This document shows positions 34,433 through 43,337 of a DNA stretch of 64,000 bases, one piece after another. The notes below the pieces were generated by a model that ran no database searches, had not been told where the DNA came from, and saw only the letters and a program-made list of their open reading frames with translations. The stretch comes from Aridibaculum aurantiacum. Lineage in GTDB: Bacteria; Bacteroidota; Bacteroidia; Chitinophagales; Chitinophagaceae. The stretch lies in contig NZ_JAFEWC010000004.1 in NCBI RefSeq assembly GCF_017355875.1, positions 138,989 through 202,988 of the forward strand, given 5' to 3'. A program made the position numbers and the translations under genes. The first letter of the stretch is position 1, and every line of letters starts with the position of its first letter.

Positions 34433-36550
34433 CTAGTAGAAATCAAACCTGTTATCAGTAACCTTAGCAGCTTTCTTAAGTGCTTCCATGCTACGGTAGC
34501 CACTCATTTGCTTGTACTGCATTTCCATTTGGCGGCGTGTATCTTCTACATTGATGCCAGTGTTTGCCTGTGCACCAACGCTTTCACCTCTTACTACGAA
34601 TACTCCACTATTACCTGCAATTGGCTCGCTGATCTTTCCCTGGAGAGACTTGTTGAAAGCAGCACCTGTTACTTTTGGTTCATTACCAATCTGGGGAATG
34701 AAAGGCTGTGCGAAACTTACACTGTCAGCACGCTGCACTGTCTGACCAGCACCTTGTGCTATAGCTTCCAATGTAGCGCCACCTTTGAACTTGGTGTTGA
34801 TAATCTGCTGTGCTTTCTTCTCGTTGATGATGAGAGGCTCAGCGCTAGGACGTGCACGGCTTACGCTCATCAATCCTTTTTCTGATACACCAGTAATAAG
34901 AGCTACTACATATTTCTCACCTACTTCAAAAGGCTCACTTACATCACCAGCCTTATTCTCGTAAATCCAACGTACCAGGCTGCGGTTTTCACCTAATCCC
35001 GGAACTGCATAATCATTAGGTTTTACGTCCATGATCTGTAGCGGCTGAAGACCTTGCTTGTTAGCATTCTCTTCAAATTGCTTTTTGTTGCGGCTTGAAC
35101 CTGCAAACTGTGAAGCAACTGCACTTGCAGCATTGATCGTAGATTGACTTGCATCAATTGGCTTAGCCAGGTAAGCTACTTTGAAGGCTGGTTCAAAACC
35201 TTTTTGGTTCAATACTTCTATATAATGGTAACCACTGTAAGAAGCGTTTTCAACCTTCACAACTCTCTTGTCGCCGGTCTTGCCATAAAAAGCAACTTCA
35301 GCAAATTCCCTGCTCAATCCACCAAATTGAGTAGAAGAGAAATCATATTCACCTCTTGTTTCTTTACTTCCCTGGTCGTCGCTATACTGAACAACCATAG
35401 AGTTGAAATCGGCACCACCCTGGATCGCTCTTTGAATACTGTCGATACGTGCTTTTGCTATACTGTCAGAAAGTGTTTCTCTTCCTTGCTCGCCTGTCTT
35501 TACCAGGATATGTCTAACCTTAACGCTATCTGGCATTTGCCTGCGGTCAATCATTTTTGCCAACACAAAATTGTTAGCATCTATATATGGTCCGTAAACT
35601 TCACCATTAGCCAGGTTCCTGATTGCATCTGCATTTGACATTTGCATTTTAGAACCTTGTGTATAACCATCAAAAAATGGTATTTCGCTGGTTACCCTGT
35701 TTATGAATCCTTCATTGTCAGTAGTAGTAGCAAATTCATCGCGAAGTGTAGACAGTTGATTTAAGATAGCAGCAGTGTCTTCTGCGCTTGCAGTTGCATT
35801 GAAGCTCACGTATGAGATACTGCGGCTTGCTTCTTCTTGCTTGAATTGTTCTGGATGTTTATTGATGTATGCTTTTACATCGTCGTCAGAAACTTTGATG
35901 GCTGTATCAGCAATGCTTGAATAAGGAACAGCTACATAAGAGAAACTAGCAATAGCATTTTGATCTGCCACAGTTTTCTCAGCCATCCACTTTGGCACGT
36001 AAGCACTTTGGCTTAGCAGGGCCATATACTTCTGGCGTAATCCCTGGCTGATAGTAGGAAGTATATATACCTCCTGGAACATTTCCAGGTTAGGATTATT
36101 CTGTTGTTTTTTGATGTTGGCAAAGTATGCCTTTGCGTCATTTACTTTAAACTCGCCGGTTGCCGGGTCAGTAAATTCATTTTTAAGCCACTGCGGAGCA
36201 TTTGGTCCAAACAATACGTCGTTCAGTTCTTTATCAGTGAATTGCAAACCCAGCTCATCGTACGCCTGCTTCATTACAATCTCATCAATGGTTTGCTCCC
36301 ATACATTTCCAATCAGTTGTTCGCGTCGGGCCTGCTGGCCATACATGGTTTGCGCTACATTGATCTTTCTCTCAAACTCATTGTGGTCTATTTTCTCACC
36401 GTTCACCTTACCTACTACAGTGCTCCTGCTTCCCATTCCTGAGCCGCGCCCTACAAAGGCATCCATTAAGATGAACCCGATCAAACTAAGGGCAATAACC
36501 GCAATCACCACAGCAGCGTATTTATCCCTGATTTTTTGAATAACCGACAT
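34433..36550 (-). CDS. PpiD-like periplasmic peptidyl-prolyl isomerase / chaperone
   Basis: The 705-residue protein has an N-terminal membrane anchor (AAVVIAVIALSLIGFILMDA, about 11-30) and a SurA-N-like chaperone region (VVGKVNGEKIDHNEFERKI). One clear parvulin domain lies near residues 345-455 (VKVRHILVKTGEQ, GADFNSMVVQYSDDQGSKET, GYHYIEVLNQKG). The C-terminal part has a second, weaker parvulin-like stretch. It helps proteins fold on the periplasmic side of the inner membrane. It faces nadA across a 573-bp gap. Confidence 0.9.
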   Translation of the reverse strand: MSVIQKIRDKYAAVVIAVIALSLIGFILMDAFVGRGSGMGSRSTVVGKVNGEKIDHNEFERKINVAQTMYGQQARREQLIGNVWEQTIDEIVMKQAYDELGLQFTDKELNDVLFGPNAPQWLKNEFTDPATGEFKVNDAKAYFANIKKQQNNPNLEMFQEVYILPTISQGLRQKYMALLSQSAYVPKWMAEKTVADQNAIASFSYVAVPYSSIADTAIKVSDDDVKAYINKHPEQFKQEEASRSISYVSFNATASAEDTAAILNQLSTLRDEFATTTDNEGFINRVTSEIPFFDGYTQGSKMQMSNADAIRNLANGEVYGPYIDANNFVLAKMIDRRQMPDSVKVRHILVKTGEQGRETLSDSIAKARIDSIQRAIQGGADFNSMVVQYSDDQGSKETRGEYDFSSTQFGGLSREFAEVAFYGKTGDKRVVKVENASYSGYHYIEVLNQKGFEPAFKVAYLAKPIDASQSTINAASAVASQFAGSSRNKKQFEENANKQGLQPLQIMDVKPNDYAVPGLGENRSLVRWIYENKAGDVSEPFEVGEKYVVALITGVSEKGLMSVSRARPSAEPLIINEKKAQQIINTKFKGGATLEAIAQGAGQTVQRADSVSFAQPFIPQIGNEPKVTGAAFNKSLQGKISEPIAGNSGVFVVRGESVGAQANTGINVEDTRRQMEMQYKQMSGYRSMEALKKAAKVTDNRFDFY

Positions 36551-36604
36551 GTTGTTATATAGCTTTTTTTAGTGGATGGCAAAAATAGGGGAATATATGG
36601 TTTG

Positions 36605-37010
36605 AACAAATTGTGGAAAACGTGCCGAAAGCCTTGTTCTTCTTGGCTTGTATATATATTGGCACAATTCTTTTATGTTGAAAACTTGAATAATCGACAT
36701 TTCCAAGAATATCTTGAATTTTTCTATCCACAGCCTCTTGTTTAAAAGCATGATTCTCTGTGGATATAGCTGGTTTTTGGCTTTCTGAATCGTGGAGACG
36801 TGGGGTCTAACTTCATTTTATTTTTCCGAAACCGGGGTAGTGGCCGGAACCGGAAGAAGTTATTCCACCTGCGCCTGCTGTTTTCAACTGCCCGCTGGAG
36901 TCTGTTTTTTTACAGCCCTTTCATTTTCCCCAACTGTTGGTAAACCTCTACAACACTTAATGATATGGTAATAGTAGCTGTGGATGGTATGTGAATATCA
37001 GTGGATAAAG
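36605..37010. other. Cluster of DnaA-box-like 9-mers (candidate origin region)
   Basis: The 573-bp divergent gap between ppiD and nadA holds no convincing gene. It contains TTTTCCACA (minus strand, 36612-36620), CTATCCACA (36724-36732), ATATCCACA (minus, 36759-36767), CCATCCACA (minus, 36979-36987) and TTATCCACT (minus, 37000-37008). The first fits the relaxed consensus TTWTNCACA, three differ from TTATCCACA at one base and one at two. An AT-rich stretch follows at 37083-37115. dnaA is not in the window, so this is a weak candidate only. Confidence 0.3.
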
Positions 37011-37020
37011 CAGCATATTC

Positions 37021-37028
37021 TACATTTG
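37021..37028 (+). promoter_or_regulatory. Candidate TAnnTTTG promoter box for nadA
   Basis: TACATTTG lies 95 nt before the nadA ATG. No clear -33 TTG is visible, so it is tentative. Confidence 0.35.
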
Positions 37029-37123
37029 CAAATAATAATTTTAGAAGTTATCCCGCTATTAACAGCCGTAATAGTAGTAGGGGTTTATATAAATAAGTGT
37101 ATTTAAATACTATTACCTGAATT

Positions 37124-38131
37124 ATGAACATCGAAGCAGCAAAAAATAAAGTAATCGAAAACGGTTTTTTGGATGTGGAAGTTGACGTTCATTTAGACCT
37201 GTTTTCGGAGATCGAAAGATTGAAGAAAGAAAAGAATGCAATTGTGCTTGCGCACTATTACCAGGAGCCTGACATACAGGATGTGGCAGATTATATTGGG
37301 GATAGCCTGGGGTTGGCTCAAAAAGCGCAATCCACAGATGCGGACATGATCGTGTTTGCCGGCGTTCACTTTATGGCCGAAACAGCCAAGATCCTGAACC
37401 CGACCAAGAAAGTTGTATTGCCCGACCTGAAAGCAGGTTGTTCGCTGGCTGACAGTGCACCAGCTAACCTATTTCGTGCTTTCAAAGAAAAGCACCCGGA
37501 CCATATTGTTGTCAGCTACATCAACTGCACTGCAGATATCAAAGAATTGAGCGATATCATTTGTACCAGCGGAAATGCAGAAGCGATCATCAACAGCATA
37601 CCTAAAGAGCAGAAGATCATTTTTGCACCAGACAAAAACCTGGGTGCTTACCTGAGCAAAAAGTTAGGAAGGGAGATGTTGCTGTGGAATGGTGCTTGTA
37701 TGGTTCACGAGATCTTTAGCATGGAGAAGATCGTAAAACTAAAAGTTCGTCATCCAAATGCTAAGGTGCTTGCACACCCTGAATGTGAAGAACCGGTATT
37801 GCGTATAGCTGATTTTATTGGAAGCACCACGCAAATACTGAAATACTCAAAGACAGATCCTGCCACTGAATTTATTGTAGCTACTGAAACCGGTATACTA
37901 CACCAGATGCAGAAAGACTCTCCTCATAAGACTTTCATACCGGCGCCACCAAATAATTCGTGTGCGTGTAACGATTGTCCGTATATGAAGTTGAACTCGC
38001 TGGAAAAGCTTTACCTGTGTATGGAATACGAAACGCCGGAGATACATATGGATGAAGCGCAAAGAATAGCTGCCAAAAGACCTATAGATAAAATGCTAGA
38101 GATCAGCAGGGCAGCCGGGTTATTAGGGTAA
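37124..38131 (+). CDS. nadA: Quinolinate synthase NadA
   Basis: The 335-residue protein is Nad[54 protein letters not shown] (first cluster Cys), [11 protein letters not shown] (second Cys) and [20 protein letters not shown] with the remaining Cys. It condenses iminoaspartate with dihydroxyacetone phosphate to quinolinate using a [4Fe-4S] cluster. nadB and nadC are not adjacent. A symmetrical terminator follows. Confidence 0.97.
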   Translation: MNIEAAKNKVIENGFLDVEVDVHLDLFSEIERLKKEKNAIVLAHYYQEPDIQDVADYIGDSLGLAQKAQSTDADMIVFAGVHFMAETAKILNPTKKVVLPDLKAGCSLADSAPANLFRAFKEKHPDHIVVSYINCTADIKELSDIICTSGNAEAIINSIPKEQKIIFAPDKNLGAYLSKKLGREMLLWNGACMVHEIFSMEKIVKLKVRHPNAKVLAHPECEEPVLRIADFIGSTTQILKYSKTDPATEFIVATETGILHQMQKDSPHKTFIPAPPNNSCACNDCPYMKLNSLEKLYLCMEYETPEIHMDEAQRIAAKRPIDKMLEISRAAGLLG

Positions 38132-38149
38132 TCCAACTTTCGATAAAAT

Positions 38150-38184
38150 AATAAAGGCTCTTCCAATCAGAAGAGCCTTTTTAT
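38150..38184. terminator. Bidirectional intrinsic terminator
   Basis: A 10-bp perfect stem (AAAGGCTCTT / AAGAGCCTTT) with an 8-nt loop and T/A flanks separates nadA from the convergent MBL gene. Confidence 0.92.
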
Positions 38185-38198
38185 TACCCGATGTTCAA

Positions 38199-39200
38199 CT
38201 AGTAGTTATACTCAAAATTCAGCATGTCTTGTTTGTAATAACGCAGCCTTCTCCTTTTTGTAGAGATGTTTGATATTACAAATCCTAATGCTATTGCCGC
38301 ACTTACACTGAAGGCTTTCCAAACCATGCCATTGCTTGCAGCGTTTTGTTTTTCCGGAACATATACCACGCCATTTACGTCAGCCACTGCAGGTTGGTGC
38401 AGGTAGCGGCCTTGGGCAGGTAAGGCAATCTCCCTGAAGTTCTTTACAAGATGCTCGAGCGATTCTTTTAATTCTGCACCTTCCATAGGTGCACCATGGC
38501 CTGTAGCTGCAACGTTCGGATGCAGGTAGGCCAGTTTACGCACAGAAGCCTCTGCCGCATCCCAGTCGGTTGTAAAGTATTTAGGCGGACCTGATAATTC
38601 TCTTCTGTTGGTCATAGATGAGATAGCAGATTCTTGTTTGGTAGTTACAAAGGCATCGCCTGCTATCAAAATTTTGTCATCTTCTCTAAAAAGGCTGATA
38701 TGGCCAGGTGCATGACCCGGTGTATGAATGTATTTCCATCCATTTAGTCCGGGGATGGTTTCATCATTTGGTAAAACCCTTACATGTTGCCAAATATTAA
38801 TAGGAGTCTTAGGATACATAAAGGCCATTGCGGACATCATACCGCCCCCCACTGATGGATCCGGGGGTGGATAGCTCGATTTGCCTGTTAGGTACGGAAT
38901 CTCCATGTAATGGGCAAATACGGGCACTTCCCACTCCTCTGCTAACCGTGCTACTGATCCTACATGATCAAAATGCCCGTGCGTGAGCACAATACAGGTT
39001 GGTTTACTCTCTTTACCAAACAGTTTAGTGGCCATACTTTTAATCTTACCATATGACCATTTCAAACCCGCATCTATCAAAACCCAGCCTCCTGATTGCT
39101 GGTCTTCTATCATATAAAAGTTGACTATCTTGTCTTTCATACCCCATATACCCGGGGCAACTGTAAAGGCACCCGCTGGTACTTTTCTCTCTTTGTTCAT
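38199..39200 (-). CDS. Metallo-beta-lactamase-fold hydrolase with C-terminal membrane helix
   Basis: The 333-residue protein has the MBL core: VLIDAGLKWSYGKI, LTHGHFDHVGSVARL (HxHxDH), HTPGHAPGHISLF (His), ILIAGDAFVTTKQES (Asp) and ATGHGAPM (His). It is close to glyoxalase-II-like or quorum-quenching-type hydrolases, but the substrate is unknown. A hydrophobic segment near residues 290-310 (WKAFSVSAAIALGFVISNI) followed by basic residues suggests a C-terminal anchor. The single gene lies between two oppositely oriented units. Confidence 0.88.
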   Translation of the reverse strand: MNKERKVPAGAFTVAPGIWGMKDKIVNFYMIEDQQSGGWVLIDAGLKWSYGKIKSMATKLFGKESKPTCIVLTHGHFDHVGSVARLAEEWEVPVFAHYMEIPYLTGKSSYPPPDPSVGGGMMSAMAFMYPKTPINIWQHVRVLPNDETIPGLNGWKYIHTPGHAPGHISLFREDDKILIAGDAFVTTKQESAISSMTNRRELSGPPKYFTTDWDAAEASVRKLAYLHPNVAATGHGAPMEGAELKESLEHLVKNFREIALPAQGRYLHQPAVADVNGVVYVPEKQNAASNGMVWKAFSVSAAIALGFVISNISTKRRRLRYYKQDMLNFEYNY

Positions 39201-39364
39201 AAAATATTATTGATGGTTGTAGAAAAAGTTTGATGTATATCCAAACAAAAGCATGCCATAGAAGCAGCGCCAGTAGCGGGTTTTGGGATTTAAAACCTAT
39301 TGATTGATGCGGGTTGCAAAAAGGCTAGGCATATTTTTTATACCTGCTTAAGAAACAACAAACT

Positions 39365-39955
39365 ATGGCGGAAGAAAAATATGAAGACAGCCCAGGTCAA
39401 CCAACGCCTGGAGAAAATGATCCAAAAGAAGCTATTGACACTCCAAAAGAGGTAGAAGAAGCAAACGATCCCAATATTGATGAGGATTTCCCTGGCTACC
39501 CACATTACCCGGCTAAGGAAGATCTACTGAACCCGGAAAACAACAATGGAAAAGTGGACCTGGATGTGGAAAGCTTTAGCAGGAGTAATGCTATTGATCC
39601 CTTACACATAAAGAACATTGAAGGAACTTCTACTGTTGATGGAATAACTGCAGTAGAAATTGCGGAAGATGATGACAATGATATTGGTATAGTACCGGGA
39701 ACAGAGGCAGATGTTACTGCTGAAGATCTTGCTTTGCTTGGTCCACGCGATGCAGATATGGATATGGGAGAAGATGAAGAGCTGGCTGCACGTGGATGGA
39801 AACCTAAAGCTGGTACTGACTTGGACATTCCTGATGCTGACATGAATGATGTAACAGGCGATGCTATGGGACAGGGTGATGAAGAAAATAGTTACTACAG
39901 CCTTGGTTCAGATAATAAAGATGCCCTGGAAGAGAATACAGATAACAACTTTTAG
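39365..39955 (+). CDS. Acidic low-complexity hypothetical protein
   Basis: The 196-residue protein is very acidic and Asp/Glu/Asn/Pro-rich (for example EDDDNDIGIVPGTEADVTAE and EEENSYYS-like stretches), probably disordered and cytoplasmic. No signal peptide or known motif. A WKPKAGTDLDIPDADMND segment near residue 145 is the most structured-looking part. Its style recalls the 59-residue protein at 7.9-8.1 kb. No function can be inferred. Confidence 0.8.
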   Translation: MAEEKYEDSPGQPTPGENDPKEAIDTPKEVEEANDPNIDEDFPGYPHYPAKEDLLNPENNNGKVDLDVESFSRSNAIDPLHIKNIEGTSTVDGITAVEIAEDDDNDIGIVPGTEADVTAEDLALLGPRDADMDMGEDEELAARGWKPKAGTDLDIPDADMNDVTGDAMGQGDEENSYYSLGSDNKDALEENTDNNF

Positions 39956-39970
39956 ATGTAAGTATTTTCC

Positions 39971-40012
39971 AAATAGAAATGCCGGAGTTAAAGATGCCGG
40001 CAATTCTATTTA
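39971..40012. terminator. Hairpin between convergent genes, probable bidirectional terminator
   Basis: AAATAGAAATGCCGG pairs with CCGGCAATTCTATTT over 15 bp with one mismatch around an 11-nt loop. The gap lies between the acidic-protein gene and the convergent regulatory-domain gene. Confidence 0.7.
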
Positions 40013-40064
40013 TGGCAAAGCCTGATGTGTTTCATGATTTTCCGCATTAGCAGATTTACGCCAA

Positions 40065-40823
40065 CTAATCTTCCTCCTGCCTTTGAAGTACCTGCCGGTT
40101 CACCTTTATCCCTCTTTTGAAAAACTTATAAGCTTCCTGGATAAAGTGCCCAAACTCGAGGTCGTTAAGATGTACTACCATTTCGTAAGTAGGCCTGTAT
40201 TCCACCATGAAAGAATCTATCTCAGGTGAGGTAAGACCAGTGAGTTTTCGTACTAGTCCTTTATTGAACCTATGGTTGATATACTTATCCTTTTCTTCCT
40301 GTATCAATCTTCTTTGAAAAGCCATGGTAGACCTAATCTTTCTAAAACGAAACATATTGATCAGTTCATTTAGGTCTATACCTACACCAGCAGCTCCGGG
40401 TGTTGATAAAGTAGAAGTTTTTATTCCTGGTTTTGAATACCCGAAGATCTTCGCATAATCCGTTCTATTCTGGATAGAATCCATCCTGTAGTTTCTCGGC
40501 TTAACCGTTACTCCCGGCAGCTCTTGTACTTTTTTAAGAATGGAAATATCAAAAGAGTAGATGTTTGGAATGCTTGCAACAGGGTATTTGGGCGTGGCTT
40601 TATTTAAATAAGAAAAGTAGATTGAATCATTAGGGCTTACTGTTATAGAATACCTGCCAGCCGAATCTGTGAAAGTTCCCCTGCCCGAAGTAGACAATAC
40701 ACTTACAGCTTCAATAGGTGTCTTTCTTGTGATGTCGTAAACTGTACCGCTAACTACTACTTGCGCGCTTACATTATAAGCAGTTGCAAAAGCCATAAGT
40801 AAAAGTAGAAAGACCCTATTCAA
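40065..40823 (-). CDS. Exported protein with carboxypeptidase-like regulatory domain
   Basis: The 252-residue product has a signal peptide (MNRVFLLLLMAFATAYNVSA, cleaved near AQV). It is followed by a carboxypeptidase-D-type regulatory fold (VVVSGTVYDITRKTPIEAVS, GRGTFTDSAGRYSITVSPND), about residues 22-100. The C-terminal half is helical and charged (FRFRKIRSTMAFQRRLIQEE). Such domains usually sit before TonB receptors, but no barrel is attached. Function unknown; it should be periplasmic. It is preceded by a 134-bp gap. Confidence 0.82.
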   Translation of the reverse strand: MNRVFLLLLMAFATAYNVSAQVVVSGTVYDITRKTPIEAVSVLSTSGRGTFTDSAGRYSITVSPNDSIYFSYLNKATPKYPVASIPNIYSFDISILKKVQELPGVTVKPRNYRMDSIQNRTDYAKIFGYSKPGIKTSTLSTPGAAGVGIDLNELINMFRFRKIRSTMAFQRRLIQEEKDKYINHRFNKGLVRKLTGLTSPEIDSFMVEYRPTYEMVVHLNDLEFGHFIQEAYKFFKRGIKVNRQVLQRQEED

Positions 40824-40907
40824 AGTGGTTGTAGTTTGATTTTCAATATTAAATGATGCTACTGAGCTGTAAGAAACAGTAGTTTAGTTTTAACGGTGAA
40901 TTGGGAA

Positions 40908-40937
40908 TAAAAAAAGGCTGCAGATTATGCAGCCCTT
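40908..40937 (-). terminator. Intrinsic terminator after manC
   Basis: GGCTGCA pairs with TGCAGCC around a 5-nt loop. On the minus strand it is followed by a T run (seven A on the plus strand). Confidence 0.88.
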
Positions 40938-40956
40938 AAAATTAGTCGGTCATTAT

Positions 40957-42039
40957 TTACAAATACTTGTCACCAATATTTCGTTTTACTTCTGCTACGT
41001 ATTCCTTTATCTCTTGTTCCTTATCTTTTTTACAAATAAGTAATACATCGGTAGTATCTACAACAATAAAATCATCCAAACCTTGTAGTACCAATAGTTT
41101 ATCATGTGGTGCTGAGATCATACATTGGGTAGCATCTACTACCATCACTTTATCACCAGCCACTGCATTTCCTAAATAATCCTTTTCCAGGTTATCGTAT
41201 GCACTTGCCCATGTACCTAAATCGCTCCAACCAAAACTGCTTGGTATTACATATACATTCTCCGCTTTTTCCATGATTGCGTAATCTATAGATACGCTGG
41301 TACACAAAGGGTAAATACGGTCAATAGCTTCTTTCTCCTCGCCGGTATTGTACTTATCTTTTTCTGTTGCAAACACCTCAAACATTTCTGGTTGGTGTTT
41401 CTCAAAGCGATTGATAATGGTATCGGCTTTCCAGATAAAGATGCCTGCATTCCATAAAAAATCACCGCTTAATAAAAATGTTTTAGCCAGCTCAAGATTT
41501 GGCTTTTCAGTAAAAGTTCTCACTTTAAAAAGATGGTCTTCTTCTGAATTTGCCTCATGTTGAATGTAACCATAACCTGTATTAGGATATGTTGGTTTGA
41601 TACCTAAAGTAACCAGGGCATCATTGCGTTCTACAAAATCTATTGCTTTAGCACAGGTTGCTTCAAAGGCCGCATTGTCAAGTATTAAATGATCTGCCGG
41701 CGCAATGATCATAGTTGCATCCGGATCTTTTGCTAATACTTTAAAAGAGATATATGCAATACAAGGCGCAGTATTTTTCCTGCTTGGTTCCGCTACTATA
41801 TTATCTGTTGGTAATGCCGGAAGCTGCTCCTGTACAATAGAAGTATATTCTTCGGAAGTGACTACAAAAATGTTTTCTGCAGGAATGAAATTGGCAAAAC
41901 GCTCATATGTCCATTGTATAAGTGATTTTCCAGTATTCAGTATATCGAGAAATTGTTTAGGATACCCGACACGGCTCTTTGGCCAAAAGCGGCTTCCTAT
42001 TCCTCCGGCCATTATGGCAACGTAGTGGTTCTTGTTCAT
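40957..42039 (-). CDS. manC: Mannose-1-phosphate guanylyltransferase
   Basis: The 360-residue protein has the GDP-mannose pyrophosphorylase signature VAIMAGGIGSRFWPKSRVGY with PKQFLDIL, then ENIFVVTSEEY, a P-A-D-H metal motif (IIAPADHLILDN), FTEKPNLELAKTFL and WNAGIFIWKAD. It makes GDP-mannose from mannose-1-phosphate and GTP for surface polysaccharides. The bifunctional phosphomannose-isomerase C-terminal domain is absent (length about 360 rather than 470). It lies 24 nt downstream of kdsD on the same strand. Confidence 0.93.
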   Translation of the reverse strand: MNKNHYVAIMAGGIGSRFWPKSRVGYPKQFLDILNTGKSLIQWTYERFANFIPAENIFVVTSEEYTSIVQEQLPALPTDNIVAEPSRKNTAPCIAYISFKVLAKDPDATMIIAPADHLILDNAAFEATCAKAIDFVERNDALVTLGIKPTYPNTGYGYIQHEANSEEDHLFKVRTFTEKPNLELAKTFLLSGDFLWNAGIFIWKADTIINRFEKHQPEMFEVFATEKDKYNTGEEKEAIDRIYPLCTSVSIDYAIMEKAENVYVIPSSFGWSDLGTWASAYDNLEKDYLGNAVAGDKVMVVDATQCMISAPHDKLLVLQGLDDFIVVDTTDVLLICKKDKEQEIKEYVAEVKRNIGDKYL

Positions 42040-42062
42040 TATGTTATAGGGTTACTATTTAA

Positions 42063-43028
42063 TTAAACTATTCCTTCTCTCACCAGGTCGTGCAGGTGTA
42101 GCATTCCAAGGTAAGTTCCTTCTTTATTTACAACGATCAATTGGCTGATATCATGTTGGCGTAATAGTTCCAGTGCCTGTACCGCAAGTTCATCATGTAA
42201 TATGGTTTTAGGCTGAAGAGAATAAATATCAGTTGCTTTTATATTATCTAACAATACATCTTTAGTAAGCATACGCCTGACGTCTCCATCAGTTATTATG
42301 CCTTCTATTTTTCCATCGTCACTTACAACGGCTGTTGCTCCTAAACGTGTATGTGTTATCTCCATAATTATTTCACGAAGATCTGCAGTAGGAGGTACTG
42401 AGGGTTTTGCATTGTTGGGATAAAGATCCTGTACCCGCAGGTACATTCTTTTACCAAGATTACCACCAGGATGGTACTTAGCAAAGTCTTTTCCGGTAAA
42501 GCCAGCTAATTCCATCAGGCATACAGCCAGTGTATCGCCCATTACCAATTGAGCAGTAGTGCTGGTGGTGGGTGCAAGATTGTTGGGACAAGCTTCTTGT
42601 TCTACAGTGGTATTTAGAAATATATCTGCATTGCGCGCCATGTATGAAGTGGCATTTCCACCCATACCTATCAGCACGTTCCCAAAATTCTTTATTAGTG
42701 GAACAAGGACTTTGATTTCAGGACTTTCGCCGCTTTTACTTACCAGCATTACCACATCTCCGTCCTGTATCATTCCAAGATCGCCATGTATGGCATCGGC
42801 AGCGTGCATGAAAAGACTTGGTGTTCCTGTACTGTTCAAGGTAGCTGCTATCTTCTGTGCTATGATGGCACTTTTACCAACTCCACTTACAACCAATCTT
42901 CCCTTGCTTTTATTGATAGCTTCAACTGCTTTTTCAAAATCTGCATTTATGTAAGCAGCAAGTCCTGCAACGGATTGAGCTTCCATTTCTATAGTACGCA
43001 ACGCAGTCTTTTGAATGATAGGATTCAT
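42063..43028 (-). CDS. kdsD: Arabinose-5-phosphate isomerase KdsD (SIS plus two CBS domains)
   Basis: The 321-residue protein starting MNPIIQKTALRTIEMEAQSV has a SIS domain (GRLVVSGVGKSAIIAQKIAA, MLVSKSGESPEIKVL) and two CBS domains (residues 205-320, with DLREIIMEITHTRLGATAVV and EGIITDGDVRRML). It converts ribulose-5-phosphate to arabinose-5-phosphate, the precursor of Kdo. An upstream ATG three codons away is possible. It is followed 24 nt later by manC, so both serve surface polysaccharide or LPS. Confidence 0.92.
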   Translation of the reverse strand: MNPIIQKTALRTIEMEAQSVAGLAAYINADFEKAVEAINKSKGRLVVSGVGKSAIIAQKIAATLNSTGTPSLFMHAADAIHGDLGMIQDGDVVMLVSKSGESPEIKVLVPLIKNFGNVLIGMGGNATSYMARNADIFLNTTVEQEACPNNLAPTTSTTAQLVMGDTLAVCLMELAGFTGKDFAKYHPGGNLGKRMYLRVQDLYPNNAKPSVPPTADLREIIMEITHTRLGATAVVSDDGKIEGIITDGDVRRMLTKDVLLDNIKATDIYSLQPKTILHDELAVQALELLRQHDISQLIVVNKEGTYLGMLHLHDLVREGIV

Positions 43029-43310
43029 GCGGCGCAAAAATATGGGTTATGGTATGCTTTACCTAAATAGCGGCTTATATAGAGAGCATAATTTATATGA
43101 AGTTTCTGCGTTATTAGTATAATTAATCAGTTTATTAAATGGTCATTAAAGTTAAAACTTTAACAAAAGGCGGTTTTTATTGCGCCAATCGCTTTGTTAC
43201 CTTCGCTAACCTTAAAAATAAATGGAATTAGTTGCTCAAACAACCTTTTAGAGATGAGTGATTAGTGGTTTCTCCTGAAAATCTATATCTTATTTTATAA
43301 TGAACTGCCG

Positions 43311-43318
43311 AGGAGGTG
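43311..43318 (+). promoter_or_regulatory. Unusually strong Shine-Dalgarno-like sequence before recQ
   Basis: AGGAGGTG is a near-perfect anti-SD match in a phylum that rarely uses SD. It lies 19 nt before the recQ ATG and 12 nt before an ATG that opens a 12-codon frame overlapping the recQ start. The significance is uncertain. Confidence 0.35.
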
Positions 43319-43337
43319 GATCCGGAAAAAATGATAA

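Noticed and set aside
35144-35638. 164-codon plus-strand frame inside the PpiD gene
   Set aside because: Antisense to a supported gene and Cys/Phe/Ser-rich, with no motif.
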